Source of the DNA: Gammaproteobacteria bacterium
GTDB taxonomy: Bacteria > Pseudomonadota > Gammaproteobacteria > GCA-001735895
DNA length: 41,713 bases
Direction: 5' to 3'
Assembly: GCA_024224415.1 (NCBI GenBank)
Contig: JAAENK010000020.1
Span: forward strand, 1-41,713
Of the stretch, positions 29,365 through 39,491 are shown piece after piece. Made by a program: the position numbers and the translations under genes. The notes below the pieces were generated by a model that searched no databases, had not been told where the DNA came from, and saw only the letters and a list, made by a program, of their open reading frames with translations. The first letter of the stretch is position 1, and the number at the start of each line of letters is the position of its first letter.

Positions 29365-31860
29365 TTAGTTGTTCTGATTGAAAAAATTGTCCAATGCTAG
29401 CGGCTTGCCGATGTAATAGCCCTGAGCATAGTCGATGCGTATAGCTTTCAAGACGTCAAGGATATTTTCATTTTCAACAAACTCAGCAATCGTTTTTTTA
29501 CCCATGACCTGACCAATTTCACTAATTGATTTAACCATCGCCCGGTCTATCGGATCGATAGCAATGTCACGCACAAACGAGCCATCGATTTTCAAATAAT
29601 CAACCGGTAAGTTCTTCAGGTAGGCAAAGGAGGAAAGGCCACTACCGAAATCATCCAGTGAAAACCGACAACCCAGTCCTTTCAGGGTTTTAATAAAGAT
29701 AATAGCAGCTGACAGATTAGTAATGGCTGCGGTCTCGGTAACTTCGAAGCACAACTTCCCTGACAAGTGAGGAACATTCCTCAGCTCCTCGAGGATGTAA
29801 TCAAAGAAAACACGATCAGCGAGTGACGCACCCGACAGGTTAATCGCACATGTGCCGGTTTTTTTAGCTAACTCAGGATGCCTGACCAGATATTCAAAAA
29901 CAGAGCGGGTCACCCATTGGTCTATTTTTATCGACAAATTGTAGCGTTCCGCGGCTGGCAGGAAAGCCCCGGCGGAAATTAACTCATCATTGTCTTCATG
30001 CATGCGTAATAATATTTCGAAATGCATAAGTTCATCCAGGCCCTCATCTACCGGCGATACTGACTGCGCGAAAAGAACAAAGTTATCATTTTCCAGAGCC
30101 TGATTGATTCGATCGACCCAGCGTAACTCACTGTGGTGCTGTGCGATATCCGTATCATCGTCCCGGTAGACATGAATACGATTTCGCCCCTGTTTCTTTG
30201 CCGTATAGCAGGCGGCATCGGCGCAATTAAGAATGTCGGACGAGTCAAGTACGACTGAGTTAATGGGCATCAGGCCTATGCTCACAGCCACGCGGAGTAT
30301 CTTGCGTTCCCATTCAAACCGAAAATCTTCCACACAATGACGCAATTCATTAGCAATTCGTTGCGCCTGCTCCAGAGAGCAATGCTCCATTAATACCGCA
30401 AATTCATCACCACCGATTCTTGCCAGGGTATCATTTTTCCGAACCGTCAGTTTCATCGATTCCGCTAGCTGACCCAGTAGTTCGTCACCTGCCAGATGCC
30501 CGTAAGTATCGTTAATGACCTTAAATCGATCCAGATCAAGATAACACAGGGCATGACAGGATTCGTCATTGACCTGGATTGATTGCACCAGTCGCTGCAA
30601 TTGTGCATCAAATTCATGTCGGTTCACCAGGCCTGTCAAAGAGTCGTGCCTGGCCTGATAGGAAAGCTGTTGTGACAAACGAAAGGACTCTGTGATATCG
30701 CTACCGGTGCCGCGATAACCTTTAAAAATGCCGTCACTATCGAACACCGGGATTCCACTGATTCTAACGCGGATTGGATTATCCTGGTGAATGTTCAGAC
30801 TGTATTCGAAATCCCGAAAAGCCTGCTGGTTTTTGAGCACAGCAAGATGTGCCAGCCACTGCTTTGATTGCAGATCGTGATATTGAACATCGACAAGCTC
30901 GACGCGTGTCTTTCCGATCACGTCTTCTGGTCTCAAGCCGTTGATTTCATAGGCCCTTTCCGAAAAGTGGGTAAACCGCAGATCCTCATCCATTTCCCAG
31001 TACCAGTCGGAGGCCGCTTTGGCGAAATCACGAAAACGCGCTTCGCTCTCGCTCAACGCCTCCTCTACCTCGCGGCGTTCCGTAATGTCAAAAATAACAC
31101 CTTCGATGTATACCAGTTCATCCCCGTGAAATACACCAACACCATGCTCTTCAACCCAGCGATAGCGCCCATTTTTATTTCGCAGTGGATAATTCAACAA
31201 AAAAGGTTCTCTCGCAGCTAATGCCGCATCGACATTAAGCCTGTCAACAGAACCAGGAGGTGTCAGTTCAGTAGTGCAAATAGTGCCACTCAGAAAGTCG
31301 TGCGGGGTATACCCGCAGAGCGTTTCTATCGCGTCATTAACGTATAACGTTGAAAATCGTTCATCATTCTTGCATTGGTAAATAACCGCAGGAATATTGT
31401 TTGCCAACACCTGGAATTTTTCCTCGCTTTCAAGCAAGGCAATTTCATTATTTTTCGACTCACTGATATCCTGTAACGATCCATGGGTAAATAAAGCGTC
31501 ACCACGATCATCAAAATAGATATCAGAAATTTCACGAACGTGGCGCACTTCTCCATCTGATCGCAGGATTCGATATTCGATGCTGAACTGCTGGCCTTCC
31601 GTATCTTTCTGGTATCGCTCTCGGTCATCTTCATGAACGAACAACAAATCGGACGCCTCGTTACCGAATAACTCAAGCACTTCATCGACGCTAACCCCCA
31701 GAATTCTGGCATATTCCTCCGACACTTCTACCAGACACCGATTTTTCACATCCCAAACCCAATATCCCAGTCCAGCCAATTTTGTCGCCAGATACAATGG
31801 TGAAAAACCATCTTTTGAAGGAGGTTCAATAAAGTGAAACTGCTTAGGTTTTTTTTCCAA
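29365..31860 (-). CDS. PAS-PAS-PAS-GGDEF-EAL c-di-GMP signalling protein
   Basis: 831 aa; PAS repeats; LARIGGDEFAVL; EAL region with EILLRM, FEVTETAAITN, LDDFGSGLSSFAYLKNLPVDYLKIDGSFV, AEFVEN. Confidence 0.95.
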   Translation of the reverse strand: MEKKPKQFHFIEPPSKDGFSPLYLATKLAGLGYWVWDVKNRCLVEVSEEYARILGVSVDEVLELFGNEASDLLFVHEDDRERYQKDTEGQQFSIEYRILRSDGEVRHVREISDIYFDDRGDALFTHGSLQDISESKNNEIALLESEEKFQVLANNIPAVIYQCKNDERFSTLYVNDAIETLCGYTPHDFLSGTICTTELTPPGSVDRLNVDAALAAREPFLLNYPLRNKNGRYRWVEEHGVGVFHGDELVYIEGVIFDITERREVEEALSESEARFRDFAKAASDWYWEMDEDLRFTHFSERAYEINGLRPEDVIGKTRVELVDVQYHDLQSKQWLAHLAVLKNQQAFRDFEYSLNIHQDNPIRVRISGIPVFDSDGIFKGYRGTGSDITESFRLSQQLSYQARHDSLTGLVNRHEFDAQLQRLVQSIQVNDESCHALCYLDLDRFKVINDTYGHLAGDELLGQLAESMKLTVRKNDTLARIGGDEFAVLMEHCSLEQAQRIANELRHCVEDFRFEWERKILRVAVSIGLMPINSVVLDSSDILNCADAACYTAKKQGRNRIHVYRDDDTDIAQHHSELRWVDRINQALENDNFVLFAQSVSPVDEGLDELMHFEILLRMHEDNDELISAGAFLPAAERYNLSIKIDQWVTRSVFEYLVRHPELAKKTGTCAINLSGASLADRVFFDYILEELRNVPHLSGKLCFEVTETAAITNLSAAIIFIKTLKGLGCRFSLDDFGSGLSSFAYLKNLPVDYLKIDGSFVRDIAIDPIDRAMVKSISEIGQVMGKKTIAEFVENENILDVLKAIRIDYAQGYYIGKPLALDNFFNQNN

Positions 31861-32141
31861 AATAGTGATGACACCCAGGTCAACGATATTAATTAAGACT
31901 GAATATTTCGTTAGTAAATCTAACTACCATGAAATACTGTCGAAATTGCCTGGACATAAACATGGATATGATTATTAGAGTTTAGTTGAAAAACTAATTT
32001 TATCAGCCCCTGGAAAGACTTGATTTAATACGAAGTTAATTGTTATGAGCGGGGTTCGAATATGCGATTTCAGTGGTTTTTCAGGTATTACAATAACGAG
32101 AGGGAAGCACATGAGCAATCAAAACCCCTATGCCACAGATG

Positions 32142-32250
32142 AACCAATCGATTGTGCAGACTTTTGTGATTCTACTGCGTTTTCCAGGATTATGGACCAC
32201 ATTGATTTACCGAGCCGAGTGGCTCGGTTGATAATCCGTTTAATTGTTAG
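32142..32250 (+). pseudogene. Degenerate second copy of the M24 peptidase 3' end
   Basis: 32194-32244 matches 28986-29036 at 43 of 51 bases by hand count; reads YGPH*FTEPSGSVDNPFNC* versus intact DGPHWFTEPSGSMDDPFNLE; weaker similarity extends back to GAACCAATcGATT at 32141-32152. Confidence 0.8.
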
Positions 32251-35200
32251 TGGTGCTCATTAACCTCACCAAGCATCCCGAAATCATTCAAAATACAGTA
32301 AATCGACGGCACCAGAAACAGGCCGATCAAGGTCGCTGAGGTAAGTCCAAAGGCCAGGCTTACGGCTAGCGGGATTAATATCTGAGCCTGACCACTGGTC
32401 TCTGCCAGCAACGGCGCCAGGCCTGCAATGGTGGTGATCGAGGTCAGCAGGATGGGTCGAAAACGCGCTCGCCCAGCCTGTTTGGCCGCTATGATAACTT
32501 CACTTCCATCTGCCCGGGCATCGCGCATGAATACCACCAGCAGGATCGAGTCGTTTACCACTACGCCAAATAGTGAAGCCATGCCGATAATGCTCGGCAT
32601 GGTGAGGTCGAGCCCCATCATCCAGTGACCGAATATGACTCCAATTAATGCGGTCGGGATCACCATCATTACCGTTATTGGAGCCAGATAGCCTCGAAAC
32701 TGCAAGGCCAGTAACATATAAACTCCGATTATACCGAGAATGATATTGGTGAGCATGGATTTACTGGTTTCGGCTGAACTCTTGCTGGCACCCTGGATTT
32801 CTATCTCAATATCATGGTAGCGTTGACGAAGTTGCGGGAACAATTCCTGGCTGGCCAGGGTGAGTAGCTCCTGGGCATTTACAATCTCACCCTGTACGTC
32901 GCCATAAATGGTGACGGCTCGCTGTCGATCAACACGATTGATGCGAGCCCAGCCGCGAACTTCGTTTATATGCGCGACAACAGGCAAGGGGATCAAACTG
33001 CCGTCATTGACGGTGATACTCATTTGTTCCAGGTGATGCGGGTCGAGGCGGTCGACGGCGGACAGGCGCAGGTCAACCTCGTATGTTTCAGAGCCCAGTG
33101 GAAATTCGTCTACTGTTATACCCTGGAATGCACTGCGAGTCTGGTCAGCAACCATACCGGCATTAATACCCAGGATCCCGGCGCTGTCTTTTAACTGTAA
33201 GCGTAATTCACGTTTACCAGGGCGTAAGTCATCGCTGATATCAGTGACACCGATATAACTGTTAAACCAGTTTTGCATCTCTTGTGATGCCTGTTTTAGG
33301 TGATGAAGTTCAGCACCCTTAAGCCGCACTTCGATAGCTCGGCCACCAGGACCCACTGCTGGTTCGGTAAATTTTAGTGAGATTACGTCACTGAGCTCAC
33401 CGAGCCGGTCACGCCAGGCGCTGCGAAATTCCGATAGGCTGGTATTGCGTATTTCGGCACCAAGCAGGTCGACGACGATGCGTGCGACATGAGGACCGCT
33501 TTCATAGGCGTCTGGGTTCTCGCCATAAATAACAGTGACATTTCGCACCAGATCCCGTGATTCGGGTTGATCTGGTTTGTATTGCTGATTCAACTCCCGA
33601 GCGGTGCTTTGAATACGCTCAACTATCGACTCGGTGCGGGAGAGCGGGGTACCCTGCGGCAATAGCAAACGAGCCTCAAGGATGTCACCTTCTGTAGCTG
33701 GAAAGCCAACAAATTTAAGCCTGCCACTGGCTGGTAATGCGATGGAGAGAATTATCATCATGACTACCAGGCCCAGTGTCAGGTAGCGATACTCGACGGC
33801 ACGGTCGAGTACGGGTCCAAACCACTGGTCTCGAAATTGATCAAACGCTGAGTCAAATTTCATTCTGAAATTTGATACCGGACGATCTTCGATGGCACTC
33901 AGGCTGTGCCCCAGATGGTTTGGCAAGACCAGAAAGGCTTCGATCAAACTGACACTCACGACTATGATAAGTACGATGGGCATGATGCGTAGTATCTGCC
34001 CGATTTCACCGGTGATGAAAGACAGAGAACCAAATACCAGTACGGTTGTTGCAAATGAAGACAAGATTCCAGGTAATACCTGTTTGACGCCTTCTACAGC
34101 CGCGTGCCTTGCGTGTTCACCTCGCTCCATGCGGGTGGCAATATTTTCGGCGATGACGATAGCATCATCCATCAACAAGCCAACGCCAATGAGCAGGCCG
34201 ACCATTGAAATCATGTTAATGGTTACGCCCATCACGGGTAGTATGAACAAGGCTCCCAGAAATGAAACCGGCAGACCCATAGTGACCCAGAAACTGTAGC
34301 GAAAACTGAAAAACAGCCACAGCACAAGAAACACCATGATTAAACCTTGCACACCATTCATGACAATCATATCGAGCCGATCCTGGACGGATGAAGCGCT
34401 ATCCTGTGTCAGGCTAAGCTGGATACCGGTAGGGGCACTAGTGTTTTCATTGTCGACAAATTTTGCTACATCGGTATAAGCTGTTAACACGTCCTGGTTT
34501 TTGGTTTTGGTGACAACCAAAATGGCCGCGCGTTGTCCGTTAAACAAAATCTTACTTTCGGGGCGATCAAAACGATCGGTGATGGTGGCAATATCGGCGA
34601 GGCGTATGGCAGCTCCAGAAGTGCCCGATATAACGATGAGTCGTCCCAGTGATTCGACAGTTTTACGCTGATCATCGAAGCGTAAAATCAAGTCTTCGTC
34701 TGCGCCTTCAAGTCGCCCGGCTGGCAGCCCTACACTCTGGTTTTGAATACGGCTGGCGACATCAGACATGGACAAGCCATATTGGCGTAGTCTGGCGGCC
34801 GATATCTCAACCCGAATCTGGTGATTGGAGAAACCGGTAATATCGACATTGGCAATTTCCGCTTTGGCCAGCAGACGGATTTTGACATCTTCGGCGTAAG
34901 CCTTTAAAACAACCGGATTGTCCGGGCCGGTAATCGCCACCGCAACCACCGAATCGGTACGCCCCAGTTCTTCTACGACGGGGGTATCTACCTGGTCGGG
35001 AAAGTCACTGATAGTATCGACTGCGGATTTGACATCATCCATAAACTGCGGCATTTCACTGCCTTCGATCATCACAGCCGTTGCTTTGCCTAGTCCTTCG
35101 CTTGACTCACAATGCATTTCATCCAGGTCGGCAATGCTCTCCAGTGCATCTTCCAGTCTTCGGCAAATCGCGTCTTCCACTTCGTCGGCGGTAGCGCCGG

Positions 35201-35348
35201 GATAAACCGCCACGATACTGACTTTGTCATTACTAATCGCCGGGAAGGTTTCGCGTTGCAGGTCAGGTAAAGCTTTGAGGCCTAGCAGTATAATTGCCAA
35301 CATAACCAGGTTGGCTGCGTTGGGGTGTTCGGCGAACCACTTAATCAT
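32247..35348 (-). CDS. RND efflux transporter permease subunit (AcrB/AcrD/AcrF type)
   Basis: 1033 aa; NAANLVMLAIILLGLKALPDLQRETFPAIS, VYPGATADEVEDAICRRLEDAL, GLLMDDAIVIAENI, FGVVVNDSILLVVF. Confidence 0.95.
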   Translation of the reverse strand: MIKWFAEHPNAANLVMLAIILLGLKALPDLQRETFPAISNDKVSIVAVYPGATADEVEDAICRRLEDALESIADLDEMHCESSEGLGKATAVMIEGSEMPQFMDDVKSAVDTISDFPDQVDTPVVEELGRTDSVVAVAITGPDNPVVLKAYAEDVKIRLLAKAEIANVDITGFSNHQIRVEISAARLRQYGLSMSDVASRIQNQSVGLPAGRLEGADEDLILRFDDQRKTVESLGRLIVISGTSGAAIRLADIATITDRFDRPESKILFNGQRAAILVVTKTKNQDVLTAYTDVAKFVDNENTSAPTGIQLSLTQDSASSVQDRLDMIVMNGVQGLIMVFLVLWLFFSFRYSFWVTMGLPVSFLGALFILPVMGVTINMISMVGLLIGVGLLMDDAIVIAENIATRMERGEHARHAAVEGVKQVLPGILSSFATTVLVFGSLSFITGEIGQILRIMPIVLIIVVSVSLIEAFLVLPNHLGHSLSAIEDRPVSNFRMKFDSAFDQFRDQWFGPVLDRAVEYRYLTLGLVVMMIILSIALPASGRLKFVGFPATEGDILEARLLLPQGTPLSRTESIVERIQSTARELNQQYKPDQPESRDLVRNVTVIYGENPDAYESGPHVARIVVDLLGAEIRNTSLSEFRSAWRDRLGELSDVISLKFTEPAVGPGGRAIEVRLKGAELHHLKQASQEMQNWFNSYIGVTDISDDLRPGKRELRLQLKDSAGILGINAGMVADQTRSAFQGITVDEFPLGSETYEVDLRLSAVDRLDPHHLEQMSITVNDGSLIPLPVVAHINEVRGWARINRVDRQRAVTIYGDVQGEIVNAQELLTLASQELFPQLRQRYHDIEIEIQGASKSSAETSKSMLTNIILGIIGVYMLLALQFRGYLAPITVMMVIPTALIGVIFGHWMMGLDLTMPSIIGMASLFGVVVNDSILLVVFMRDARADGSEVIIAAKQAGRARFRPILLTSITTIAGLAPLLAETSGQAQILIPLAVSLAFGLTSATLIGLFLVPSIYCILNDFGMLGEVNEHH

Positions 35349-35350
35349 AA

Positions 35351-36664
35351 CTATTGCTCAAAATTGAGGCTATCTTGCAAGGCCTGATCGACTTCGGTTT
35401 TCAGCAACATACCATCCACTGCCGGAACCAGATCGCTGACTACAATTTTCTCACCAGGCTTCAGGCTGTTATCTATAACAGTGAATTGTTGCTGGTTGTA
35501 TAAGCGTTTGATAGGACGCGTTTGTAAGCGGTTTTCGCTATCAACCAGGTAAACCTGATCGTTACGAATAATTGAGCGTGGTATCACTATTTTGTCTTTC
35601 TGTGGATGACCAGCAATAGCGACCTGTACGAACATCCCCCTGGACAGCGGTGGGCGAATACCGGGGACTATCTTTTGCAGGGGATTATCGACTGCGACAA
35701 TAATGCCTATGGTTTGTGTCTGCAAGTCGACGCTTTCGGAAATCCGTACAAATTCTGCATCCCATTGTGCCGGTTGAGGGCCACCCAGATCGAACTTGAT
35801 CGTCGGTTTAAAACCAGCGATTTCTGCCAGATTCAGATTCAACGTTGCGGTATCGGCGGGAAGATTGGGCCGACCTATAAACAGATTCCTCAGGCTTCCC
35901 ATAGCGATTTGTGCGGTAATTTCGACCCGGTCCGTCGACTCCCCGGAAAATAGTGTTTGTCCGACCGGTGCAAATTGATGTTGCTCCACCGATAAGCCCG
36001 AAACACGCATGTTAAACGGTGCCGATAATTGCGTATTGGCCAGATCGCGCTCGGCCTGGGTAATTCTGGATGCCAGTAGTTTGCGTTGTACCGGCAATAA
36101 GGCCAAAGTGTTCCGCAGGTTTTGTACCAAACTGCGTGAACCGAGCATCACCCGCTCGGCTTCGTCGGCACTGCTTTTGGATATACCGCCCTGGCTGGCC
36201 AGTTTCTTTTTGCGGGCCAGTTCTTTTTCTGCCAGTGCAAGGTTGCTCTTTTCGATAGCCAGCGAAGCATCTGCATTGTCACCCTGGACATTCAATTCTG
36301 CCAATTCATTTTGAGCCTGAACCAGCGCCAGTTCGTAATCAGCCGGGTCAATTCGAATTAATTCAGTACCAGCAGTAATCATACCTCCGTTGCGTAGCAT
36401 AGGGTGCATATACACCACCCGGCCAGAAACCTGAGATACTGCGGCCCAAATCTGAGCCGGTTGTACAATGCCATAGCCCTCGGCAATGGGGGTAAAGTCG
36501 GTAGTCTCGGCGTTGATGATACGCACAAACCGGGTCGGTTCACTCTGCTCTTCTTGCTCGGGGGGTTGTTTGCCGCTAACCGATATAATTAATATGATGA
36601 TGCCGATAGCAATTGGTGGAACTATCCACAGAGAATGCCATCGAGAAGAGTCAGATTTAGCCAT
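35351..36664 (-). CDS. RND periplasmic adaptor (HlyD/MFP family)
   Basis: 437 aa; N-terminal TM, GYGIVQPAQIWAAVSQVSGRVVYMHPMLRNGGMITAGTELIRIDPADYELALVQAQNELAEL; directly upstream of the RND permease. Confidence 0.93.
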   Translation of the reverse strand: MAKSDSSRWHSLWIVPPIAIGIIILIISVSGKQPPEQEEQSEPTRFVRIINAETTDFTPIAEGYGIVQPAQIWAAVSQVSGRVVYMHPMLRNGGMITAGTELIRIDPADYELALVQAQNELAELNVQGDNADASLAIEKSNLALAEKELARKKKLASQGGISKSSADEAERVMLGSRSLVQNLRNTLALLPVQRKLLASRITQAERDLANTQLSAPFNMRVSGLSVEQHQFAPVGQTLFSGESTDRVEITAQIAMGSLRNLFIGRPNLPADTATLNLNLAEIAGFKPTIKFDLGGPQPAQWDAEFVRISESVDLQTQTIGIIVAVDNPLQKIVPGIRPPLSRGMFVQVAIAGHPQKDKIVIPRSIIRNDQVYLVDSENRLQTRPIKRLYNQQQFTVIDNSLKPGEKIVVSDLVPAVDGMLLKTEVDQALQDSLNFEQ

Positions 36665-36757
36665 TGAATTGCTTCCTTTATTGTTTGACCAGGGTGCGCC
36701 TGCGAGTCTATTGTGCGCTAAAACGGATGAAAATTAAATGGTTCTTTCTTGATTGCC

Positions 36758-36980
36758 CGGGTAAATTTGAATCATCCTTGACAAGGGTTTTTCAGGGCAA
36801 AAAATGGTTAACATGAAAGGATTGGGCATGTGTGACTGTGTAATAAACATGAAGCCAGGATGGAGCAAAAACTATCTCTGTATCAGACTAGAGAGGCCCA
36901 ATCCTGTCTTGGTAAAATGATCTGCCCTGAAAAACCATTGTCAAGGACGTAGCCGCGCAGCGGTGATTCAAATTTACCCG
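36758..36980. repeat. Long imperfect inverted repeat (arms ~70 and ~85 bp, 68-bp centre)
   Basis: Left arm CGGGTAAATTTGAATCA-TCCTTGACAAGGGTTTTTCAGGGCA...AGGATTGGGC (36758-36827); reverse complement of 36896-36980 is CGGGTAAATTTGAATCA-[16 bp]-TCCTTGACAATGGTTTTTCAGGGCA...AGGATTGGGC. Confidence 0.9.
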
Positions 36981-37053
36981 CTCGATTTGATGAAGAGACA
37001 ATTAATCAATTGTTTAACTGGTGTTACCGACCATCATCTTGCAGAATAAAATT

Positions 37054-39126
37054 ATGTCGAAAATTCAGTCACACAAACGAGTCCACTCAACCTGTCCACA
37101 CGACTGTCCAGGCACCTGCGCTCTCGAAGTTGAACTGCTGGATGAGCATACAATCGGTCGTATTTATGGCGCAAAGGATAATAGCTATACCGCTGGTGTG
37201 ATTTGTTCCAAGGTAGCACGTTATGCCGAGCGTATTCATCATCCTGACCGGCTTGGCCAACCCTTGCGCCGGGTGGGACAAAAGGGTGTTGGTATATCGG
37301 CATTTGAAGTTATTAGCTGGGATCAGGCGCTTGATGAAGTAGCCCATAAATTCCAGAAATCCATAGATAGATACGGCAGTGAAACGCTATGGCCCTTCCA
37401 CTACGCCGGCACCATGGGATTGCTGCAACGCGATGCACTGGATTGCTTTAGGCATTGTCTCAAAACTTCGCGGCAACACTCGACTTACTGCACGGGCTTA
37501 TCTGAGGCAGGATGGAAAGCAGGCGTTGGTGGCAGACGCGGTTCGGATACGCGTGAGATGGTCAATAGCGATTTGATCGTTGTCTGGGGCGGTAATCCGG
37601 TGAGTACACAGATTAATGTCATGCAGTATATTGCCCGGGCAAAACGTGGACGTAATAGCAAACTAGTAGTAATCGACCCTTACCGCACTCCGACTGCGGA
37701 GAAAGCCGATATGCATTTAATGTTACAGCCAGGCAGTGACGGCGCATTAGCTTGCGCGGTGATGCATGTATTGTTTACTGAAGGCTATGTTGATCGGGAT
37801 TACCTGCAGGAATATACCGATGTGCCAGATGAGCTTGAGAACCATTTAGCTACAAAAACACCACAATGGGCAGCCTCTATTACCGGCCTTGATATTGACA
37901 CTATTCTGGCTTTTGCACGAATGTATGGCAAAACCAGTCGTAGTTTTATTCGTATTGGTTATGGCTTTACCCGCTCGCGTAACGGTGCGGCCAATATGCA
38001 CGCTGTTTCCTGCCTGCCCGCACTCACCGGTGCGTGGCTACACCAGGGAGGCGGTGCATTGTACTCCCAGGGTGATTTATACGGTGTTGATCAAAGCGTT
38101 ATTAAAGGTATTGATCAACTTGATAGCGATACCCGTGTTTTCGATCAATCACGCATTGGTGATGTGCTTTGTGGTAACTTTGCTGACTTGCAGGGAGGCG
38201 CACCTGTAAGCGCGATGATCATACAGAATACCAATCCGGTTGTGGTCGCTCCTGAGACAAAAAAAGTCATCGCAGGCATGCAACGCGATGACTTGTTTAT
38301 TTGCGTGCACGAGCAGTTTATGACCGAAACTGCGGCAATGGCCGACATTGTGTTACCAGCGACCATGTTCCTCGAACACGATGATTTTTATCAGGCTAGC
38401 GGTCACACCCACCTGCAGACAACGCGTCAGGTGATTGAAGCTTATAGCGAGTGTCGGAGTAATCACCAGGTATTGAGCGATCTGGCCAAAAGACTCGGGG
38501 TCAGTCATCCATGTTTTGAAACTGAAGCGCGTGACTTGATAGACCAGAGCTTGCAATGTTCGGGTTATCTCGATGAAAGCAGTTTGTTTGCACAGCACTG
38601 GCAGGACTGCGCCACCGACTTCGAAACTGCCAACTTTGTCAACGGGTTCGATACGCCTGATAAGCGTTTTCATTTCAAACCCGACTGGCGCCGGGTAGGG
38701 CAGGACATCGATGACATGCCGGTGTTGCCCGATTATATGCCGGTTTTAAACAACCGTGATGCAGACCATCCATTTCGCCTGGTGGCAGCGCCAGCGCGTC
38801 ATTTTCTCAATACCAGTTTTACCGAGACGGCAACTTCGCAACGCTACGAAAAACGCCCGACAGTAAAAATCCATCCGCAGGATGCATCAGACTTGAAGAT
38901 TGTCGATGGACAGAAAGTAAGGGTTGGCAATCAACAGGCCGATATCGTCTTACACACCGAAATCTTCGATGGTCTGCAACCGGGCGTAATCGTTATCGAA
39001 AGCATCTGGCCAAACAAATCCTTCGAGGAAGGCCTGGGTGTCAACGCATTGATATCTGCAGAACCTGGAAAGCCAAACGGTGGTGCAGTGTTTCATGATA
39101 CAGCGGTCTGGTTGCGAGGTGAGTGA
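37054..39126 (+). CDS. Molybdopterin (bis-MGD) oxidoreductase with N-terminal 4Fe-4S motif
   Basis: CPHDCPGTCALEVELL...GVICSKVARYAERIHHPDRL; MopB core VVWGGNPVSTQINVMQYIARAKR; C-terminal molydop-binding domain. ATG at 37054 preferred over GTG at 37021. Confidence 0.92.
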   Translation: MSKIQSHKRVHSTCPHDCPGTCALEVELLDEHTIGRIYGAKDNSYTAGVICSKVARYAERIHHPDRLGQPLRRVGQKGVGISAFEVISWDQALDEVAHKFQKSIDRYGSETLWPFHYAGTMGLLQRDALDCFRHCLKTSRQHSTYCTGLSEAGWKAGVGGRRGSDTREMVNSDLIVVWGGNPVSTQINVMQYIARAKRGRNSKLVVIDPYRTPTAEKADMHLMLQPGSDGALACAVMHVLFTEGYVDRDYLQEYTDVPDELENHLATKTPQWAASITGLDIDTILAFARMYGKTSRSFIRIGYGFTRSRNGAANMHAVSCLPALTGAWLHQGGGALYSQGDLYGVDQSVIKGIDQLDSDTRVFDQSRIGDVLCGNFADLQGGAPVSAMIIQNTNPVVVAPETKKVIAGMQRDDLFICVHEQFMTETAAMADIVLPATMFLEHDDFYQASGHTHLQTTRQVIEAYSECRSNHQVLSDLAKRLGVSHPCFETEARDLIDQSLQCSGYLDESSLFAQHWQDCATDFETANFVNGFDTPDKRFHFKPDWRRVGQDIDDMPVLPDYMPVLNNRDADHPFRLVAAPARHFLNTSFTETATSQRYEKRPTVKIHPQDASDLKIVDGQKVRVGNQQADIVLHTEIFDGLQPGVIVIESIWPNKSFEEGLGVNALISAEPGKPNGGAVFHDTAVWLRGE

Positions 39127-39130
39127 TAAT

Positions 39131-39457
39131 TTGAATATTCGCGCCATGAGAGATATCGAAGGGTATTTAGTCAATCCTGACGAATGGAATGAGGATATTG
39201 CAAATAGACTGGCCAGCGAAGAAGATATTGAACTTGATAGTAAGTATTGGTCAATATTGAATTTTATTCGGAAGTATTATAACCAGCAAAATATCGCCCC
39301 GGATGTTCGTCACCTGATTAATTACCTGGCGAGTGAAAACAAATGCGAAAAGAGAGAGGCCAAGCAGCATATTTTTGAATTGTTTCCATATGGATACGTG
39401 AAGCAGGCCTGCAAAATTGCCGGAATGAAAAGGCCGCGTGCGTGGAGCACGGGTTAG
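39131..39457 (+). CDS. DsrC/TusE-family protein lacking the C-terminal penultimate Cys
   Basis: EGYLVNPDEWNEDIANRLASEEDIELDSKYWSILNFIRKYYNQQNIAPDVRHLINYL...FELFPYGYVKQACKIAGMKRPRAWSTG; start TTG 39131 or ATG 39146 (track start 39080 overlaps the upstream gene). Confidence 0.88.
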   Translation: MNIRAMRDIEGYLVNPDEWNEDIANRLASEEDIELDSKYWSILNFIRKYYNQQNIAPDVRHLINYLASENKCEKREAKQHIFELFPYGYVKQACKIAGMKRPRAWSTG

Positions 39458-39466
39458 TGTAAGTAA

Positions 39467-39491
39467 GTTAGGGTGAGGAACGAACCCCAAC
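39467..39491. repeat. Short palindromic repeat/terminator-like element (GTTAGGGTGAGGAACGAACCCCAAC)
   Basis: Imperfect palindrome just after the DsrC-like stop; resembles the common intergenic 'GTTGGGTTGAGGAACGAAACCCAAC' repeat. Confidence 0.6.

Noticed and set aside
32203-32205. TGA as selenocysteine/Trp recoding in the M24 remnant
   Set aside because: Fragment lacks the rest of the enzyme and the intact copy has TGG; ordinary decay explains it.
32045-32263. 72-aa plus-strand ORF
   Set aside because: Its second half is the M24 remnant in the wrong frame; the first half has no support.
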